Source of the DNA: Gracilariopsis chorda
Lineage: Eukaryota; Rhodophyta; Florideophyceae; Gracilariales; Gracilariaceae
Reading direction: 5' to 3'
DNA length: 64,000 nt
Assembly (NCBI GenBank): GCA_003194525.1
Contig: NBIV01000080.1
Location: forward strand, 186,001-250,000
The notes beneath the pieces were generated by a model. It saw only the letters and a program-made list of their open reading frames with translations, had not been told where the DNA came from and did no database searches. The first letter of the stretch is position 1. Each line of letters opens with the position of its first letter. This document shows, one piece after another, positions 20,135-29,122 of this stretch. The translations under genes were made by a program, and so were the position numbers.

Positions 20135-21684
20135 CAGTGCGCGAAATCTCTATACGACACCCCCCCGATTTAAAAGCAACGGCTTTATGTAATGTCTCAC
20201 GAGGTGTAAACCTTTACTAATCTATTCGTTACATAGAACAGTACTGAACGAGATAGAAAAACAATAAAACAAACTGTTAAACAACCTTTCATTTCAAAAC
20301 GGCTACCAAAAGCCGCGCAACCCCTATACGACATAATAAAGAATATATATCTTGCAGTAGTGCTACTAGTAGCGTAGTCTTTCTACACATTCCATTGCTT
20401 TCTACACACTTCCTTCTTTCTATCCATCCACATTTTCTTTAAAAAAACATGCCATGCGGCACTTATTTGTCGGAGAAGGAAAAAGGCCAAATTGAAGCAT
20501 TCAGGAAGACAGGATGGTCAATTTTCGCCATATCACGTGAAGTGAAGCGTAGCCGAGATGTCGTCAAGCGGTACTTAGACAATACCTAAGGATATGGGAC
20601 TAAAAAACCCACCAACAAGAAGGGAAAAATAACCCCAGCAGCTCGACGACTGCTGGTTCGTGAAGCATCGAAGGGCGAACAAACTGCGTCCCAGCTAAAA
20701 GTTGCACTCCAATTGCCTATATCAAAACGTAGAGTGCAACAGATACTCTCTGCAGAGGAACACCTTAAATATAAAAAAGTGAAACAGGCTCCTCCTCTAA
20801 CCGACATTCACAAAACAAACCGTTTGAATTGGGCTCGGAAAAGGCATGCGTGGTCACTTGGAGAATGGGGCTGTGTTGTGTTTTCCGATGAAAAAAATTC
20901 AACTTGGATGGTCCTGATGGTTTTGCTTACTACTGGCATGATATGAGAAAGGAAGAAAGGGTGATGTCGAAGAGACAGAACGGTGGTGGTGGAGTGATGG
21001 TTTGGGGAGCTTTTTCTGAAAAAGGTGTCAGCAAACTAGCTGTGTTAGTTGGCAATCAGGACTCTAAGAAGTATGTTGAAACCTTGAAAAACTATTTGCT
21101 ACCTTATTCGCAAACTGTTTGCGGGACAAGATGGATTTTTCAGCAAGACAATGCAGCAATTTATACTTCTACGTTTACTAAAGACTGGTTTGAGACTAAC
21201 AATTTGGATGTTATGGAGTGGCCAGCACGTAGTCCTGATCTCAATCCGATTGAGAATCTTTGGGGAGTTCTGGCTAGGCGAGTTTATGCTAATGCAAAAC
21301 AGTTTGATACTGTTGTTGAGCTTACAGAATGCATTTTGTCAGAATGGGACAAAATTGATCGCGTCACGTGCTACAATCTTGTCAAAAGCATGACAAAGCG
21401 TTGTGCTACTGTCTTAAAGAGACAGGGAATGAAAACAGACTACTAGATTTGTTCCTTGATGTTCGAAACGTTGCTACGTGCACACCTGTCGTATAGGGAT
21501 TGCGCTGTCTCAGGTAGCCTTTTTAAAGTAAAGTAAGTTTGTGTTTGCCTGTTTTATTTGAAAGTGTGTCCATTTATTTGATTCCAGATGTACAGGAACT
21601 GGACAAAGTTTCAAGCTTGTAATGTTTACAGAAAGCTCTTTGTTGTCATTTTAGGGGGGTGTCGTATAGATATTTCGCGCACTG
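20135..21684 (+). mobile_element. Tc1/mariner DD34E DNA transposon, 1550 bp
   Basis: Both ends carry an inverted repeat of about 31 bp (20135-20165 and 21654-21684) starting CAGTGCGCGAAAT and running into TCTATACGACAC plus a C run. The arms differ by one base and one C in the run. The element is flanked by TA on both sides (20133-20134 and 21685-21686), the Tc1/mariner target duplication. It carries one transposase gene with two lesions. The near identity of the arms suggests fairly recent insertion. It sits between the DUF1664 and MED11-like genes and disrupts neither. Confidence 0.93.
20449..21446 (+). pseudogene. Tc1-type transposase, one stop and one frameshift
   Basis: The transposase would cut and paste the surrounding element. 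It starts at the ATG at 20449 with a helix-turn-helix region (LSEKEKGQIEAFRKTGWS, SREVKRSRDVVKRYL). A TAA at 20587-20589 interrupts the frame, which then continues (KKPTNKKGKITPAARRLL, a second HTH). The first catalytic Asp is in VVFSDEK. Just after it, an A run (7 A, where 8 would keep the frame) near 20890-20897 shifts the frame by one. The rest is open: MVWGAFSEKG, QQDNAAIY (second Asp) and SPDLNPIENLW (Glu), with 34 residues between Asp and Glu (DD34E). Only these two lesions are visible, so it was probably active recently. Confidence 0.9.
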
Positions 21685-21855
21685 TAGTACAGGCTGCAGG
21701 GCCTGTACGTCGTACGTCTCAGCGTGGATCAAGCGCTGCAGTCGCATGGGTTGGGTAAGGTTAGATTGCTACCTTCAGCGGCATCGTCGGAGTTCGAAAG
21801 CCCACTCTAGCATGAGTTGCGCTTTAGAGTTGCGATAAAGCTTATTCGCAGAGCC

Positions 21856-22449
21856 ATGGTTGGTCAGCAACAGCGTCTACCGCCCACCGCGGAGTCGCTG
21901 CAGAAACTAAGAGTTGCTGAACAGAAGGTGCTAACCTTCCTCTCTCAAGCCACAGACGCCGTAAGAGCACTATCAAATACCGAGTCACCACAAGTCACCA
22001 CCGCAACCGTCCATGCCCAACAAGTCGTCTCTAATCTATACGATGTACAAGCAATTCTCCGCAATCAAATCGATGCCTTATCGAGCGACATGCCGTTAGA
22101 AGACGGCACCAAGCTACGGCTCGTCGAAGCAGACCTCGCTTTACAACGTACCGCACACGTTCATCGTTCTCTGGTGCACATCTTGAAACTCTTCGGCGAG
22201 CCTATAACTGGAATGCCAACCACTGCTCCTAGCCCGCCGTACATGCCGAGCCCCGTTGCTAATACCCCGGTCGGATTGGTTGGCGGTATGGCCCCCACCC
22301 CGCCTGCAGCCGGCGCGCCTATCACGATTGCTGTACCGAGCCCGGATGGGACAACAGGGACTAACCAGCTTTCTGTACAAATGGGACTGAACGGTGGTGC
22401 GGCGGAAGGCACTGCAGAACCACCCAACCCAGATGCTATGGAAATGTAA
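21856..22449 (+). CDS. Probable Mediator subunit 11-like protein
   Basis: 197 aa from the ATG at 21856 (MVGQQQRLPPTAESLQ). Residues about 10-115 form a predicted helical hairpin (LQKLRVAEQKVLTFLSQATD, VVSNLYDVQAILRNQIDALS, LVEADLALQRTAHVHRSLVH). Its order and spacing resemble the MED11 domain of the Mediator head module, in which an opening ERL-x-ELxxVExxI helix is followed by a second helix. The remaining 80 residues are Pro/Gly/Ala-rich and disordered. The identification rests on weak pattern similarity only, and other small helical-bundle proteins are possible. An ATG at 21812 opens an 8-codon upstream ORF in another frame. The gene converges with SLBP. Confidence 0.5.
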   Translation: MVGQQQRLPPTAESLQKLRVAEQKVLTFLSQATDAVRALSNTESPQVTTATVHAQQVVSNLYDVQAILRNQIDALSSDMPLEDGTKLRLVEADLALQRTAHVHRSLVHILKLFGEPITGMPTTAPSPPYMPSPVANTPVGLVGGMAPTPPAAGAPITIAVPSPDGTTGTNQLSVQMGLNGGAAEGTAEPPNPDAMEM

Positions 22450-22796
22450 ACCACTAGATATCATATTCGTTTATTACAGTTCACTTTCGTTGCTTCTTCT
22501 ATTCGTTGCGCACTACAAACTTTTGTACATCGCGACGGGGCGGAATCAACAAATCCGTGACGTTCTTCGTTTCCACGACGTTCTCGGTCTCACATGTCGC
22601 TTTGATAACGTCGAGCGCAATTTTCACAAAGAGCCGTGCGGGCACGGAACAGACCGCAATCCGCTTCAGTCGTTTTCAGAAAGCTGAGTCGCAAACATGG
22701 AACTGTTCGTAACATAGCTGCCTTCGAAATGCGTTTGGCATGGCATCATTTGTACCATATACAACAATCAAGTGGTTTGCGCTACACGTCAGTGGG
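22450..22796. other. Convergent intergenic region (MED11-like/SLBP 3' ends)
   Basis: 347 bases holding two 3' UTRs. No gene is visible. Confidence 0.5.
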
Positions 22797-23462
22797 TTAA
22801 TACGGCTTGAAAATCAAAGCGGGGGAGTCATCATTGTCTTCAGTTTCTTCCTTATCCGCAGCAGGAGCTGCGTCATCTTCTTTCGAAATCACATTACCAT
22901 GATCATCGAGCTCAATATCATCAAGATCACTGAAGTCGATATCGCCCTCGTCTGTTACATCCTCCGTGGAATGACCACTTGACGGCACACAATCACGCTC
23001 TGCAGTGCTCTGCTCGCTACACGCTTTCTCCGAACCAGATCGCTTGCCAGAACCGCCGTCAAGCTTGAAACCGTCATCCACGTCCAAAACTTTTTCTTCG
23101 TCGCTCTCCTTGTCCATTTCTGCCACATAAGAATAAACCTTCTTTTTCCACGACGTTACCTGTCCCAAGAATGAACGCTTGGAACACTTTTGACGTGCGA
23201 GAGGTGTCATTGGATCACCCCTCTTTCGCTTTTCACGAGGACAAACAGCTATGAATCGGTCGTACGCAATAGTGTTCTTGCCGTAGTTAATTTGCTTCTG
23301 ACGTTGTTCAATACGGTGCTTATCTGTCTCTAGTCCGTTGGCGAGTGCACACCACTCGACAAAGTCACACCACCGACGGAGACGTTTTGACGGACGTTGG
23401 TTCGGATGCGCCGGCGCGGAACGGCGGAGACCTGATCCGCGACACTCTTGCGTAGATGCCAT
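22797..23462 (-). CDS. SLBP: Histone RNA hairpin-binding protein (SLBP)
   Basis: SLBP binds the 3' stem-loop of replication-dependent histone mRNAs and guides their processing and translation. Single exon, 221 aa from the ATG at 23462 (MASTQECRG). The RNA-binding domain lies at about residues 45-110. EQRQKQINYGKNTIAYDRFI matches the family signature RRQKQINYGKNTxxYxxY, and the downstream KRSFLGQVTSWKKKVYSY corresponds to RRSWDxQIxxWR. Between them, the usual TPNK motif reads TPLA, keeping the Thr-Pro phosphosite but not Asn-Lys. The C-terminal half is acidic and low-complexity (DEGDIDFSDLDDIELDD). The presence of SLBP predicts histone genes with stem-loop 3' ends in this organism. Confidence 0.92.
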   Translation of the reverse strand: MASTQECRGSGLRRSAPAHPNQRPSKRLRRWCDFVEWCALANGLETDKHRIEQRQKQINYGKNTIAYDRFIAVCPREKRKRGDPMTPLARQKCSKRSFLGQVTSWKKKVYSYVAEMDKESDEEKVLDVDDGFKLDGGSGKRSGSEKACSEQSTAERDCVPSSGHSTEDVTDEGDIDFSDLDDIELDDHGNVISKEDDAAPAADKEETEDNDDSPALIFKPY

Positions 23463-24069
23463 GTCAATATGGTGCACAGAATACAATAAACTGGCTCGTG
23501 TGAGAGACTGCGGCTGTGAAGCAGATGTCTGCTATTTTGTGGGTCGTCCAAACTTTGTGATTCCCTCAAGAAGAAAGACGATATGGTCTGAGGTGATGGA
23601 GGAGCCGAATGTTGGGGAGCGCGAAAGCGCTGCATCGTATTTGTACTACTATTGGGGTTTATCTACAGCAGCAATACTCGTTTCAATTTGGCGGGAAAAT
23701 ACACAACATGCGCCAGTTTGAATGCACGAAAAAGGACTTGTCTACGATTGGCACGACGTTACAAAAACGAGTCTGGGTCGGCACGCTCAGCTTTGCCACC
23801 TCAGCTTGCATTGAATGAGCTGCATTCTCCGCACCGCATTGAGCAAGGTGACGTGTTCGTCGTCGCGAGGCACTTCGCTTTAGAGAGCGACACTGCTCGA
23901 AAAGGTTCCATAATATATCTTAGAAGAATCATGAACGCTGAAACGAGGTTTCGCAGATCCCACAAGCCGGCACGATGCATTCAGCTGCATATGCTCAAGT
24001 TAAAGGCAGCGCTCGCTGCCGAATGAGTGTTGATTATTCTTCATGGATTGTATACGCACACATCGTGAA
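23463..24069. other. Intergenic between SLBP and CSN1
   Basis: 607 bases containing the SLBP promoter and the CSN1 3' end. One plus-strand open frame (23652-24026, 124 codons) has no recognisable domain. I leave it uncalled. Confidence 0.4.
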
Positions 24070-25422
24070 CTACCCATGGCGAAGAGGGCGCCCTCGGTCT
24101 TCGACGTTATCCAAAACAGAACTGATACTACTAGCTCTTGGGCCCATCATTCCACCCGGAGTACCTGACGTCAAGTGCAAGTTAAACTTGAGAATTGTCA
24201 TTCGTAATAACATAGCTTCGGCTTCATCAAACGCGTCGCGCCCCTTTTGCAAAGCGCTCTTGATGGCATCTGTTCGCGGTCGTGTGGTCTTCGCTAGTAG
24301 TTCATGGTTTTCAGAGTCAATGCGCGCTTCAATCACACCACATTCTATCAATGATAGAAGCTCTTCTTCAAGCTCCTCTGCAGTTGTATTGAACACAGTT
24401 TCCATACGTCTAAGTTTCACAGATGTGAACGGTGTAGTATACTGAACAATAGCCTTTCGTCGAATCATCCGAAACAATGTTTCGACGTGCTCGTTTGACC
24501 CCAGATGCATGTCCAACATAAGTTCCGGTCTCATCTTCTCCATGGTCTGCAAGCATCTCGTAAAGCGTGAGTTGTGAAAGTCATAGATAACTTCACGCAT
24601 ATCGGGGACAAGCTCCAACAAGTTTGCAAAGCCAGGATTCTTAATAACCTCCTTTGTGAGCTCTTCGCGACTCCTTGTGGCCATGGCACAGAGCCCGCCG
24701 TACACGGCAACGTCCTCCAGTGCAATCATATCGCCAAAGTTTTGCGACAAGACAGCGACGTTGTCCTCGCTCGGGTCGCAATTGGTTTCAGTAAAACGCC
24801 TCACAGCTTGGCTGTACTGACCCTTGAGCATGTTGGCCAGTCCAGCGCAGGCACGCATGTTACACATATCTGGGGTATTCTTATCAACCTCTGGAGTGTT
24901 CTCAGCCATGAGATAGTGATTCTCTATATATGAGAAGTCGAAATCCTCAATGCTGACTTGGATGACTTTGTAGCACATATACACGGTGTGATCAACACGG
25001 GTGCAGTAATCCCGCGTCTTGATATGATCACCTCGCGCATGACGTAGTCGACCGCGAATATGAAAGAAATCTCCCAGATCACTGTGAATATTACGCATAC
25101 CGACTTTGTTTTGTTGCTGTCTGGTCTCTTCCAGTGCGCGTCGCAACTTGTCCATTTCTTGAGCAGCCCATCGGTCGTTCTCTGCGACCCATGGTTTATC
25201 AAGTTCGAACTCCTCGCCGATGAGCCCGGCCGCTTCTTTGATGAGGTTTTTGTACTGAAGCGTGTCCCGTCCCTTTTTCGCCTCAATGATTGCTATTCGT
25301 AATGCATCTGCTCGCAGGGAAGGACATCGTCGAGCTATGAACTGCATGCGGTGGATTTTGCCGCGCCCCTTGTATCGCGCAGCATAGACGTCCAGATCGA
25401 AAGCGAGCGCTTCATCTTGCAT
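24070..25422 (-). CDS. CSN1: COP9 signalosome subunit 1
   Basis: CSN1 is a scaffold subunit of the COP9 signalosome, the complex that removes NEDD8 from cullin-RING ubiquitin ligases. It acts in the nucleus and cytosol. Single exon, 450 aa (animal and plant forms about 440-530), starting at the ATG at 25422. The N-terminal part matches the family (LDVYAARYKGRGKIHRMQFI, RCPSLRADALRIAI). A TPR-like helical repeat region includes IHSDLGDFFHIRG and TRDYCTRVDHTVYMC. The PCI region includes VAVYGGLCAMATRSREEL, TLFRMIRRKAIVQYTTPFTS and RMETVFNTTAEELEEELLSL. The VIEARIDSENHELLA winged-helix end and the AMLLRMTILK helix follow. All main landmarks are intact. Confidence 0.95.
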   Translation of the reverse strand: MQDEALAFDLDVYAARYKGRGKIHRMQFIARRCPSLRADALRIAIIEAKKGRDTLQYKNLIKEAAGLIGEEFELDKPWVAENDRWAAQEMDKLRRALEETRQQQNKVGMRNIHSDLGDFFHIRGRLRHARGDHIKTRDYCTRVDHTVYMCYKVIQVSIEDFDFSYIENHYLMAENTPEVDKNTPDMCNMRACAGLANMLKGQYSQAVRRFTETNCDPSEDNVAVLSQNFGDMIALEDVAVYGGLCAMATRSREELTKEVIKNPGFANLLELVPDMREVIYDFHNSRFTRCLQTMEKMRPELMLDMHLGSNEHVETLFRMIRRKAIVQYTTPFTSVKLRRMETVFNTTAEELEEELLSLIECGVIEARIDSENHELLAKTTRPRTDAIKSALQKGRDAFDEAEAMLLRMTILKFNLHLTSGTPGGMMGPRASSISSVLDNVEDRGRPLRHG

Positions 25423-27778
25423 TTCTATCTATGTATGCTAGATGACAGCGAAGTAAATCTGCGACCCGAAAGTTAGAAGGCAGAGTTAATGAGGAATGAA
25501 AGAGGTAATGAACCAGTGTTTGAATAAAGAGTTTTATAACAGCAAGAAGGTGGTGTCTTGGAGACTGCTGGACGTTGACGGAGTATCTATCAGGTAGACG
25601 TATCCTTTGAGAAATATCCCGAGCTCTCCACTAAGACACACAAAGCTCAAAATCACAACCCTTTCGCGTTTGCACAGTGAATTATCATTTTCACACTGTG
25701 CAAGAAACGATAACACGTGTGCCTCTTGCACACCTATGCCACAACGAGTAGTTCTTGAAGCACGAAGGACCTCAGGGCAATCGTATTGCTTTGAGCACAG
25801 GCGGGAGTGGACAGAAAGATTCTCGTTGAAGATGCCACTTCGCCCAGTGTTCGATATATTTACAAACGCGTTCCTTCATCGCACTAGAGGCCGCATCGAT
25901 TCCACAAAATATGTTATAAGAATATCGTGCCACGATAAGCTCGCCTTTTACAATACACACAACAAGCTTCAGCGGCAGTGCTTCTCCGATTTCCATCGTC
26001 TGCTCATGCTCAAGAGTCACCGTCCATCGCTGACAAGCTCTTGCGCAGAGCTACCATCTTCAATGATAGAATAAGTGCGAATATAGTGTTCGTAAAGCAT
26101 GGTTATCCGATTCTGCTCCACGTCTGTTGCGCAACAGCTGAGAGTGCAGCACGAAAAAGGCGTACAATTATACGTTTCGAAGAAGTGTTTCAAAGAAGGA
26201 GAAGAAAATCTATATACGGAATGTGTCCATTGTATGAAAAAGAAGTTCAGGGAAAATGTGCGCTGATGAATGAAAACGGAATAAATGTGCGGGAGCGGTC
26301 TATCCCCGTTTTTGCTTTCTTAGGAGCTGCCGTCTTTGTAACAATGTGCTGTTGTGGGTTTGCTGAAAATGGAATCCATATGGTTTTACAATTGAGAAGG
26401 AAGCAAACTGAGGGCTGGGATGGAGCAGATGTGATGGGGGGTGGTAAGGTTTTCGCAATGCATGGTGACTCATCACTGTAGATATTTTCTGTAACAAGCA
26501 GGTAAACGGATGAGATGAAATGGTTAAGCTAGGGTAAGTGTTGTAACTTTTCGTGCTCAAACGATATCTGCGCAGCACTGATACAGGTCTGCAGACAGTG
26601 AACATGTGCTGTAGTTGTAGTAAGGGAACTGGAGCGGATTATAAGAGCGACGGAAGGAAGCGCGTTTGGGATGCGAGGAATATCGATACAGGGTAGGAAT
26701 GTACGTATCTAAGGGAGGTATACTGAATCTGGGGAGCATGTTTGGTGACACCGGATGGATGATTTGACTGCGCTTGGACGCCAAGGAATGCACGTGCAGG
26801 AATGGTATATGACATAAGTATGTTGATTCATGCATGTGTGTGTTGCTCTGTGTGTTTGTGTCTGCCTTGTGAGAGAAGGGGAATGGAAGCCAAAGTTTAG
26901 AGATTGTCTGTGGCGCTGATATTGGTAATGAGAGGGTTGTTGAATGGAAGCTCAAATGCTGTTTGCATGCGACAGCAGTTGAAACGATTCACAAAGTGAT
27001 GTGCATAGGCGCTGGGGAAAGCAAGCTTGAATGGCGGTTTTGAAGCGGTGTGCTGTAGCTCGGAAGGGGGCTCCATCGAAGCTAACTTTGAAGCACAAGC
27101 AGCACTGAGATACCAAACTTCTGTTTATTGAAGACGGTCAACGACGTGGAAGAAGTTGTCGTTCTCGTTCGACACGCAGTGCGGAACTGGTGCAGAGCCG
27201 AAAGTGCAAGAAGCAACGTGGATATCGATCGCGCAACAGTCTGATGTGAGTGGTTCGGTACATGGAGGGCGGAGGGAAAACGGCGCAGCCAACTCAACGT
27301 TCCAACTCGGTAGTGAAGGAGAATGTATGCTGTACACTACAAATAGCGGCAGTCTTCTTGAAGGACTAAGGCCAGCTTACGGTCGGCATGTGCTTGTGTG
27401 GGTGGTGGCGCTAAAACGCGTGCGCAGTGGGCCGGGCGACGGCGACTGCGCCAGTGCAAGAGCGCCACGGCGCCACCGCTTTTGCGGTGTTTGAGCTTCT
27501 GTGATTTCACTTCACATTTTGGCTGACGTTCCCGCAAAACGCGCGCAGTAATTCGACACGGCTGACAGTGCGTTGCTGTTTGAAACGCCATTGGACGATG
27601 CGTCGCAGATGCCCAAAGCAGCTGATGATGCCAGCACATCATCCCCATCGCGTTGCCCCAATTCCACGCCGCCCGTCGGTGCACGAGGGCAAGTACCGTA
27701 CTGTGTAGACTATCCCGTGTCTAACCGTTCCAAGCTCCCTTCTACGTGCGGCTGTACAGGTACAGTGAATGCACCTCC
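25423..27778. other. 2.3-kb stretch without a recognised gene
   Basis: The start holds the CSN1 promoter. Plus-strand ORF 25978-26481 (167 codons) has a hydrophobic segment (VFAFLGAAVFVTMCCCGF) but no known family. Minus-strand frames at 26557-26955 are Ser/His/Pro-rich, which is typical of non-coding pyrimidine-rich DNA. I cannot support a gene here. The right end is GC-rich and leads into the promoter of the small two-exon gene. Confidence 0.35.
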
Positions 27779-27785
27779 TTATAAG
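27779..27785 (+). promoter_or_regulatory. TATA-like element of the 48-aa protein gene
   Basis: TTATAAG lies about 150 bases before the ATG at 27936. It is followed by a CT-rich leader (CTCTCTCTCACTCTCTCTTCC) typical of transcribed 5' ends. Confidence 0.4.
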
Positions 27786-27935
27786 CCAGACGCGTTGCTC
27801 CTCTCCACTTCCTCGCTCTTCCTCCTTCACCAGTCAGCCTCTTCAAACTGCCGACTTCAGCTCGTGATCTTATCATCCACCACTACTTTCTATTACTCTA
27901 CACCTCTCTCTCTCACTCTCTCTTCCTCAGCTCTC

Positions 27936-28166
27936 ATGATGTCTCTTCGCAACGCTATCAGGGTATGTTAAGGCTTCCTGCTGATTCTCTGCACCTTTTT
28001 CTGGTTTTTCTAACTGAGCTTTCCATTTTTCTGTAACCCCTTTCAGCACGAGGTGAACCGCAAGCTATACGGGCACCACTACGCAAGAATGCATGGAATC
28101 AAGCATGTGTTTCAACCAAAGTACCACATCAAGCGCAAGCTGCACCGTATCATCAACCGTTGGTGA
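27936..28166 (+). CDS. Small basic 48-aa protein encoded by two exons
   Basis: Exon 1 is 27936-27962 and exon 2 is 28047-28166. The 84-bp intron starts GTATGT, has a CTAAC branch-like site near 28010 and ends CCCTTTCAG after a pyrimidine tract. It is phase 0, and the joined frame is MMSLRNAIR followed by HEVNRKLYGHHYARMHGIKH and a basic end (KRKLHRIINRW). The sequence is rich in His, Arg, Lys and Tyr and has no membrane segment. I do not recognise the family. Size, charge and good splice signals recall ribosomal or mitochondrial small proteins, but that is a guess. A TATA-like box and CT-rich leader upstream support expression. Gene finders would easily miss it because no open frame exceeds 40 codons. 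Confidence 0.6.
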
Positions 28167-29122
28167 CCGCCGCCTCCCGCAACGCCTGCTGTCGCCGTCG
28201 CCTGTGCCGTTCTAAACGCCTCCCCATGAAACCACTCTCATTCACTATTTGCTCCAAATGATCGCTTTTGTATACTATGGTCGTTTACTGCTTGATGCCG
28301 TCGTTCTACTGCTTTCGTGTTTCGCTCTCAGTAAATGTGCCGCGCCATGAATCTTGTCGCTATCGCGCTTCAACTTACCTCTGTCTCTTCACTGCTGCCT
28401 GGGTGCAATTTGCTTGTGTGCTGCTGCGATCTGCTGCTTGTACTGGCTCTTGACTATGGACTCACGGTGTGCTCACCCACATATCGAAACTTGATCAGAA
28501 GGGAATTGGAACGCTCCGCGAAGGGACTACTGTTTCTTCCTGACAGCGGTCTACTGCCGAGTGATCCAGGAAATGTAAGCGCCTGTTCCTAGGTGTACCA
28601 ATGCCTCGCTGTCACGCAGTGTTTCTGGACATCGTCGTCATCCGCCGCACAGCGCTCGCGCTGCGCATTAACTACCGTTTACTTTCGTATCTACAGCGGA
28701 AGCGCTGCACAATGTGCAGTGCACATTGGTCGTAATTTAAATCCGCGACCCGGAGAGAAAAAGCGCCGTAAACTATATCATACGCTTGGTGGACACGTAC
28801 ACACCCTTCGCCAGACACAGGCTTCAGTAAGATCTACTGCAAAAGTTACAACCTCGATGTGTGCCATCACGCGCAGCGCGCTGTGATGAGCCGCGTGTCT
28901 CGCACCTAAAGTTGAACCGCTCCCCTAAGTGCGTCCCACTTACCTTCTTCTCTACTGCACATAACAATGTTTGCCATCATCACTTCTTCTGAGGGACCAA
29001 CGCAAATCTGCAGCTTCACCCCATCGACACACTCAGCTCTAAAATAAAAGCGTCATCTCATGTACACCACGCGGTCAAATCCATCCTGACCCCACCTCCC
29101 TCCCTTACTTCGCAACCGCATC
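28167..29122. other. Intergenic, no recognised gene
   Basis: 956 bases. Open frames of 85-97 codons (28335-28592 and 28593-28886, +) show no domain. The right part should hold the promoter of the WD40-like gene. ATAAAAGCG at 29044-29052 is a weak TATA-like site. Confidence 0.4.

Noticed and set aside
25978..26481. 167-codon open frame with a hydrophobic segment
   Set aside because: No known family and no second line of evidence; left as uncalled.
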